Assembly: GCF_047948215.1 (NCBI RefSeq)
Contig: NC_134455.1
Span: 323,756,147-323,820,146, forward strand
From: Lycorma delicatula
Lineage: Eukaryota; Arthropoda; Insecta; Hemiptera; Fulgoridae
Direction: 5' to 3'
Length of the DNA: 64,000 nucleotides
A program made the translations under genes and the position numbers. Shown in pieces: positions 51,701 to 60,700 of this stretch. Under the pieces are notes generated by a model, which saw only the letters and a list, made by a program, of their open reading frames with translations, was not told the origin of the DNA and searched no databases. Positions within the stretch are counted from its first letter, which is position 1; the number at the start of each line of letters is the position of its first letter.

Positions 51701-54700
51701 AAGAACATTCCGTTTTGGGGAGTCTCATTTACATTGCAACATTTCATGAGGATTTTCTGATTTCCAGATATGCACATTAGAAGTGTTTATTTTTCCATTA
51801 ATATGAAATGTTGATTCGTCACTGAATATGACACGAAAAAGAAAAACTTCATTGTCATGGTACATCATTTCATTTGTGAAGCTAGCATGTAAACCATTTT
51901 CTGTAGGCTTTGGGGCTTGTAACTGCTATAAATGATATAGACGCAGTTGTAAGCGTTTCCTTAAAATCCTCCAAACAAATGTCACTGGAATTGCTAATTC
52001 GAATCTAGCTTTCCTAACAGATTTCGTAGGATTATGCACAAAAAAAAGACTCTCTTACATGTTCAACATTGTCTTCGGACACTCTGTTGTCCTGTTTTCT
52101 TCTCTTTACATATACAGACAGTGGTTTCAAATTGTTTATTCCATCTCTGAATGTTAATGTAACTCGGGGAATCACAACGGAACTTCAAACAAAGTGCAAA
52201 CTGTAATTAAGGATTCACAATTTTCAGACTGTAAAACACAACGCTAAAAATTATTGTTTACTTTTCCATTAACATGAAATATTGATTTGTCACTGAATAT
52301 GAATTTAAAGCATTCTAGAAAAAATTGTGATAGTTTTATAGCTGCACAACAGGTTGAAAACATTTCAGGATCTATCAGAATAATGTGGTGTGTTACCCCC
52401 TTGCTATTAAAGTCTGGATGCAAAATTTTGAAGAAACTAGTTTCTTTCAAGTTTCAACAAGAAGCCTCCATCTAAATAAAAAATACTTATACATGAAAAC
52501 ACAAGCCTCCATAAGAAATACATTGTTATTAAGCTCCAAATGGTTCAGTGTCAGCACCAAATGGTCTTGGCTCATTGAATACCATTGTTTGAAGGATTTA
52601 CATGTGGGTTATTCATATAAATTAAAGTAATACAGGTATTAATTGATGCATATTGAATTAATTGTATGATTTTAAACCAATTATTTTAATTCTGTGATCA
52701 GTAATAAAACATTATGTACAGTATTTAAAGTGTTGAATTATGGTAAGAACTGGTGAATCATTAAAGCATTCTGATATTGGGAAAAAAACTCTCTTGAAAT
52801 GCGTCAAGAACTACTTTAAAAGCCACATGGTGTGAAATAGCAAGCTCTGGAATAATTTGTCAATATTTCTTTGAGAACTGTGATGGGAATGCTACTATCA
52901 TGTCAGAGCAATATACCAACGATTGAAGAATTTTTGTCTCAAAGATTGAAGAATAGCAGAGAAACTTGAGATCATATCAAGACACATGATTTTAAATAGA
53001 ATGGGGTGTTTAGTTTTATAGCTAGGCAATTGAATGTAATTAAATTATTGTTTATAGACAATGTTGCCTCCAGACACAGTGATATTCATTGGCCTTTGAG
53101 ATCACAGGATTTCAAAGCATGCAATTTTTCTTGTTTGAAAAGTCAGGTGTACAAATACTTTACTCATTGCATAACATTTACTCCAAAATTTGTCATCTTT
53201 TACTTTTCTGCGACTTAGTGAAACAATTTAATATGATTAAAAATTGTATTTGTATGATTAAAGATTATATTTCTCATCAAGTCTTATTTTTAATTTTGTG
53301 TTGTGCTCTTATGTGGTTCAATGCTATCTGTTTTTTGTCCTTTAGTTGATTTTTTTAAGCTCATAGGTTATGATTTATTTTTCAAAATAAGTTTAATGTG
53401 TTGGATTGTATATACTTTGTATGTATCATTATACAAAGAACTTTTAAGTTTTGAGGTCAGTAGCAAGATTACCCGATTCAATTTTTAAGTTTTTAATTGT
53501 CCAAAATGATGTTTTCTCTTTTAATATAAAATTTTTAAATAGTTTGATTGAGGATTGATGTTGTCTTTGTTTTTAGTGTTTTTTCTTAAAGAGTATGTCT
53601 AAAAAGTTCCTGAACTAAATTTCTGTAGCCTATAGAAGTAGCGCCATCTCTCGGACAATCAAGGAGTTATGTTGTAGTGGTCGTCTGACAAGTGTGTGAA
53701 CATAATTTCATAATGTTCTGTCACTCCAGTCTGAAGTTATATTCGGCAGTGTACATTGTGTTAAAAATAACCTTGTTTGAGCTTGCGAATAGAACATCCC
53801 AACCCCATAGGGGAAGACCACCCGCCTTGTGACACTTTCTAGTTGTCACACCACCCCTCCTGTTCCTAGCCCTGATGGGCTTTAATGAGAGTCATCTTTC
53901 GCCCTCTAACTTTTTACATCTCATGGTAATAAGCCAGGCCTCGTTGGGATGCCACCAATGTAAATATGTAAATACCTCGGTAGACATTTACATCGGTGAT
54001 TTTAAAACTCAGCTTTTGCTTCGCTGTATGCCTCATCCGGACATTTTGAATATCTTAAATCATTGCCCTCTAAACTAGCTAACTGAGTTTGCGGAAGCAC
54101 GAACCCTGCGCCTAGTTCTACTTTTTATTTGAGCCAGTTTCTAGTAAATGTCTCGAAATACGAGGTAATTTAACAAAAACATACCACCAGAAATGTTGTT
54201 TGCAATAATGAAATCTTAGTTCCCTTAGTGAACTCAACTTCGGTTCATATCCCTGACTTTGTTTAATTATGGACTCTGGTCTGGTCTACCAGGGAGAGGC
54301 GGACAGACCTACTCCCATTCAGCTCCATCGCAGAGTCCTGTGTGACATTTACTTAATTTTGACAATCGTCGAGATGCCGCTACACCTCACAGCTGCATGG
54401 CAACCTATGCCCTTGACAGTGCAGTACCATTACACCGACAGCTAAAGAGTAAAAATAATCACCAAAAATTTAATCTAACCATGGCTCGATGCCAGCACGC
54501 GCCTACTTTTGGCCAATCAACTGCCCAGTTGGTCGCTAGCCACCTGTGGTGCTACTCTATACCCCTTTGGTCATCCTGCTCAGGGCGAGGAAGTGAAGGA
54601 AGCCAGCTACAATTGTCTATTGTTTGCGGTCAACTGGAAGACTCGCAGATCAAAGGAATCCACTCTCTCGAGTTCTCTAACAATTCTGGTACGATCAGCT

Positions 54701-57700
54701 TCATACCGGGGACAAACATAGATGACATGGTCCACAGTATCATCGATGCTACACTCTGGACATAAGCCGGAGTCAACCAAACCAAATCTAACCAAACTGT
54801 TTCTAAAGGCAGCATGACCTGAAAGGAATTGAGTTGTGTTCTGATTGGGGGAGACCCAACTAATTGCAGCTCCCTAACATTTGGAAAGATACCATGCGTG
54901 TATCGTCCCACCTAGCTTGCCAAGAGTCAAAACCTTGGTCTTCAATTTCTTACATATGCCCAGAAGTAAGAAGGCCTTCTTAGAGATGAACCGCTTGTTA
55001 CGTTCCGTGGCTAGAATATCAAGGGGGTTTAATGCCGGCAATCACAAAAACTGCCTCTCTCGAGACAGTTCTGTAGCCACTGACAACAGCTAACAATAGA
55101 AGAAGCTGGGCTCGCAAAAGAATATCCCTATAACACTGGAATTGTAAATGATGAGCCCAGACGGGCGCAGTGTACAACATTATGGTTATTCACAGACACT
55201 TTTGTAAAGAATACGCATGGTACGATAATTCAATCCCCAATCAGGATGGATGACTACAGACACCAAAGAAGGCATCAGTATAGCCTTCTTCACAACAAAC
55301 TGAAGGTGCTCCTCGAATTGAAGACTCTCATCAAGGATGACACCCAGAACTGTTGAATGGTAATACCTAATCAGAAGGCTGTCCATGACAACTCGCAGAT
55401 GACAGGTTGCTGCTAGATGATCTTTATGAAGCATTATAGTGGTTTTCTCCACACTGAAAACCATCTTATGCTGAAGTCTCCACAACCTTAGAACCTTACA
55501 TGCCTGAGTGGTTCTGAGCTCTGTCTCTGCATGCGAATTGCCTTCAACCAGCAGCAACCCATTGTCGGCATAAGCCACGATGCAGCAACCTAGGCACTAG
55601 GCACCTGCAGTCGCATGAGAGAGACAAACTCAATGACCTAGAACACTGCCCTGTGGACAACCTTTAGACAAGTTCTTTCCTATTTTCGAACCACTGTCAT
55701 GAAGGAAGACGGTTCTATCACTGAAATAGCTTGAGAGAGTTTTAATCTCATCTAGTGTGTGCCCACACTGCTGAAGTTGAAACAAGGCAGAGGGCCACCA
55801 CAAGTTATTGAAAGCCCTAGATATGTCCACAAGATACCAAGTATATATTTGCACTCGCTGGACGAAGCCAAATACATCACCCTAAGAATTGCATCCTCCG
55901 TGTCCTTGCCAGGGCGGAAACCATACTGATTGTCCATCAGCATTTGGTTAGAAGTTAACCTACTATTGATACGGAGGTACAAGAACTTCACGAAAACCTT
56001 ACCTGCTACAGGCAAGAGCGTTAGAGGATGTTAAGAACAGTGGTTACAGTGGGATCCTTGTCGCCACTTTTGAAGAGCAATTTCAACACACCACTTACCT
56101 TCTCGGTAATTTCAGAAGACAAATTATCAGAGCGAAAACCAACAACTTCTCTGCCTACATGTCGATGATAGAAGGTCTTACCAACCTCGGTATCAACTGG
56201 AAGCAGATTGTTCATCAGAAGAGTGAGGACACAATCTTTATCTGTAACAACTCCATCCTGGATTGAGAGAGATGGCAGAAGAATGTCTTTTTCTGCTTAT
56301 GACCAAGTACTCTGTAGTCAACACCCCATGGGTCCTTGTTTCCTTGCTCTTGTACAAAAGAGCACCAAGAATCACGCTTAGAAGACATAACCTTATGAAA
56401 ATACTCTGTTCTCTTCTGACGATAATTTGCAATCAAAACAACACGCCGATCAGGATCACCCTCATGCTGTGCGGCTCACCTGAGCCGACCCACAATCCGC
56501 TTCATTGCGGTCAAGTCCTGAGTCCTCCAACCAGCTACTCTCTCTTGACCCGTGGTTCTGGGAATTGACTGCTCAGTGGCCTCAACTACCGCAGAAGAAA
56601 AATTCTCTGCCAGTTCATCTAAAGGAAAGATTTCATCCAGACTCTGAGCAAAGACTCGAAGTCTGGCTGCAAGAATGTTTGAAAACCTAGGTCAATCTGC
56701 ATGCCTATGCAGGAAGCACCCCTGCTGAACATGAACGTTCCTCCTAAAGACATCGCACAGCCCATCTACCAAATACCAAAACTATTAGCCGATGATTGCA
56801 ATAGCGATCATCGGCCAGTTAGGAATCCTACTAGGGATATCTTTATCAATAACATTGATATTGGTACCATGGAAGGTCCTCTGCAAACCAACTACACCGG
56901 CAAAGATAGACAATTCGCCAACTACATTAAAAACATCAAAATGATACTGTGCGATGAAACCTTCGATTAATTCACCGTCATCATCCATGATCCCACTGTG
57001 CCAAAGAAGCGATTTGGCATTCACATCAACTCCTATAAGAATAGGACGACCTGCTTTGTGAATGGATCAGAGAAGCAGGATAAAACTTTGTGTTCGACTT
57101 CAAAAATGTTTGATTGAAACTTATTCTATGATATAGCAAGCATTTGGTGATGAGCCGCATCTCGTACTACAACATACATGTGGTGGAAGTGGTTTAAAGA
57201 CAGTAGAGAGTTATTGGATGATGATGAATGAAGTGGGAGGCTGTCAACAGCTGTTCATGATGAAAACATTGTGAAAGTGAGCGCACTCCTGCTCAAACAA
57301 CCTCAACTTATTTTTTGGGCCGTTGCAGAAGAACTAAACATTGTTAAAAATGCGGTACGTACAATTCTAACAAAAAAATGAACTGCTGAAAGGTGTGCTC
57401 TCGTTTCGTTCCACACTTCTTGACCGAAGAACAAAAACATGGCTGTCCTTCTTGTACTCAAGACTGTTGAAACTGCCAATTGTGATCTGAATTTTTTGCA
57501 AACAATTGTAAATGGGGATGAAAGCTGGTGCTTCATGTATGATCCACAAATGAAGTATCAATTTGCTGCATGGTTGAGTCCTGGAACACAAAGACTGGCA
57601 AAAATCAAGAGTGAAAATGATGTAATCTGTACAATTGATTGCATTCTGTGACTTAAAGGTTCATCATGAATTTGTTTCAACTGGTCAAACTGTGAATTTT

Positions 57701-60700
57701 AAACTCTTTGGAAGTAACGAAATGCCTGATGTGTAGCATTCATCAAATCTGGCTCGAGTACTGGGATCCGCAGTTAGACTCTTGCACGACAATGCCCTTG
57801 CACTCATGGCAACAGTTTTGACACATTATACTGCAAATCAAATCACTTTCCTATCCCACCCACCCAACTTGGCTCCAGCAGACTATTTTCTGTTCCGGAA
57901 ACTCAAGTTGAAGATGAGAGGCCCCTTTTTCGATGACATTCCGGCCATCCAAAGGGCGTGCACCAAGCAGTTAAAGGCAATCCCACGAAGTGATTTCTCC
58001 AGAGCGTTTGATGGGCTCTACCAGTGCTGCAACGAGTGTATAACTAGAGAATGGTTCTATGTAGAGGGCTGATGTCAGTAAATTTATTTATCTATAAATT
58101 TTTATTTAATTTACTTAGAGAACTTTTCAGACATACTGTATTTGTGCAAAATTTCTCAAAAGATTAAAACAGTTGTATGCGTATCCTTTATTTCTAGGGC
58201 ATATTTCTGCATCCTTGTTGATAGCTGGGAGGTTATTATATATAACCGTAAATTCCTGAAATAATTAAAGAAAATGGATAATGAAGATTGAAATAAAACT
58301 TAACTTTTAATTCTTAAAAATATTATTTACATTCAGTATATTATTAACTACTAATATGACAATAATATCAAGAAAACAAGTTGCATAATATCTTTGGATG
58401 ATTAAATAACTAATTCTGTGGTGACATCTCTCATATACACTGTTTAAAACAACATAGTTGTCTTGGCTGCAGCAACTGTTATGGTAAATGAACTACATGC
58501 ATATCTGTATGTTATTATTAGTTTTCAACTGGGTTAATAAAATTTAAAGGCCAGCATTCATATTGATTTACTGCTGAACAGTCAGAACCATCTATCCTTA
58601 ACTACTATCAGTTTTGTTTTGTATTATTCCATTATTTGTAAAGCTTCTGTAAGTATTATTTCAGTGATGTGTTAAGTAAATAGTACTCTTTTCTAATATA
58701 TTGTAATTTGTGTTTTAGTTTTATTTCCTAGGCATACAAACCGGACAGCACGTGACAACACAATCAATCTTATCCACATGTTCAGGGATTATTTACATTA
58801 TCACATTAAGTGCTCCAAAGCCTATATTCATTCTAGAATGAGAGCCAAAACATCAGATTTTCTAAAAGTATTAAATAGAGCAAGACCTGAGCCTAAAAAT
58901 GTTGAAAAGAAGACAATTACGTAAGTTTTGTATGATGTTTATTTCTTAAACAAAAGTAATCAAAGTACTTATAATTTGATATTAATGGTTATTATAAATA
59001 TTACTTTATGAAATTAAAGAGTAGTAATCATTTCTTATGTGAGTTGATGTACTCTATGATGTTGCTTTAGTAAAATCTTGCTTATTAAGAATGTTGTCAA
59101 ATAAAATTCCATTGTGAACTGTACAATATGTAATTTTAACTATTGACTCACTACATTTTTCTACTTAATCTATTTACTGTAACAGGTACTGGTATAGATC
59201 CAAAATAACCAGCATTAGTATCATAGATAACATCTTCTAGATAAGCCTTAGAGATATTATTTTTGGATTAGGGATCTGGATTGTCTGGTATTTTTTTACA
59301 CATTTTCATCTGTAATTTATTTATTGACCAAATGCAATGTAAAATGTTATAATAAAAAAAAAAAAAAAATGTTAAAATAGTAGAAATAAACTTTTAGAAT
59401 TGAAATAAGATCATAATACTGTAATAAGTTTATGAAAAATGTTTTAAACAGATCTTGTAAAAAGAATTATTATAATTCACAGTATAATGAAATTAATACA
59501 ATGCAACAACACCAAACATAAAAAGACCACCATTCCATTTATTGGGGATGGTAGAAAACAGAATTTCTGGTATTGGGCACCTGAAAACCGCAAGAACTGC
59601 CATCACATATTGATTAAAAAAAAAAGAAGTAAAATTAAGAATAAAGTTATTCTAAGCTAAAAATAAACATATTTTGAAGAAAAATAAATAATTTTCTATA
59701 TCTTTATCATTTGTTTCTTCAGGGTAGTCTTCTATATCATTTTGATTTGGAATATTCTGGTAAAAATGATGTAAAAAATGAATGATAGATAATATTTCAT
59801 TGTACAGGGTTCGGCAATAAGGTATGGTGGTTTTGAAAAGACTGTCATGGACACTGTGGTGGGCCAAATATTAATTAGAATGATTGACTGTACTCATTTC
59901 CAGATACCATTTCAGTTGCAATGGAGCCTTGGTGTGCAGTGCATTACATGTTTGTTTATAGCACCTTCATTTAACGGGTCATTCTGTAGTGCTCTCACAG
60001 TGATGATTTTGAAACCCTTTTAATGTTAGTTGTTATGGTCGTGTTTCAAAACGAGACACCATGATGAAGTGGGTGAATAATTTTCATACAACAGAACCTC
60101 AGACCAGGGACTGCATGGGGAGATGATCGAACTGTATGGACCCCCAGAAACGTTGAAAGGGTGCGAAAAGTGGTGGAAGCCAGCCTTTATCGTTTGGCTG
60201 TGCATCACGCTCTCGGGCTGTCAGACAGGTCAGTTTGGAGAATCTTACACTTTGATCTCCATTTCCATCTCTGTAAGATAATGGGTGATGACATCGTTTT
60301 GATTATGAGTGATGAGGCTCACTTCCATTTATTGGGGATAGTAAAAAACAGAATTTCTGGTACTGGGAACCTGAAAACCGCAAGAACTGCATCAAAAACC
60401 TCTGCACTGCCACAGATTAACTGTTTGGTGTAGCTTATCTCGAACCTGCATTATTGGGTCTTAATTTTTTCATGAAAACAGACGAACAGAATCTGTTAAC
60501 AGATTGTCATGTTGCATGATTATTTCCTGCCAGAATTAAGAAGACTTCAGAATTAACTTCAACAGAGTGTGATTTCAGCAAGAAACTTGCTGTACATCAA
60601 GAGTAACTATGTCTTTTTTGAGATAACATTTTCCTGGATGCCTGATTTCATTGCATGGGAATGTCAAGTGGCCTCCTTGGTCACCATAACTGTCACCTTG

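Larger units (their letters stand above)
53596..58133 (+). mobile_element. Mariner transposon interrupted by an R1-clade retrotransposon
   Basis: Terminal repeats are tgtctaaaaagttcctgaac at 53596 and, inverted from the right end at 58133, tgtctgaaaagttctctaag. TA dinucleotides flank them (53594-53595 and 58134-58135). The mariner portions are 53596 to about 53790 (left end and 5' UTR) and about 57060-58133. Together they make about 1.27 kb, the normal mariner length. The rest is inserted sequence. Confidence 0.88.
46929..58718 (+). other. ARPC2 intron 5 (11.8 kb)
   Basis: GTAATT to tgttttag. 46930-48970 and 49070-50220 are AT-rich with small inverted repeats and no recognised gene. 50600-51060 is likewise unassigned. 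Open frames such as 49251-49457 have no family resemblance. TEs fill most of 50.2-58.1 kb. Confidence 0.9.

Noticed and set aside
54397..54765. 122-aa plus-strand open frame
   Set aside because: It is opposite the C-terminal zinc-knuckle region of the R1-type polyprotein and matches no family.
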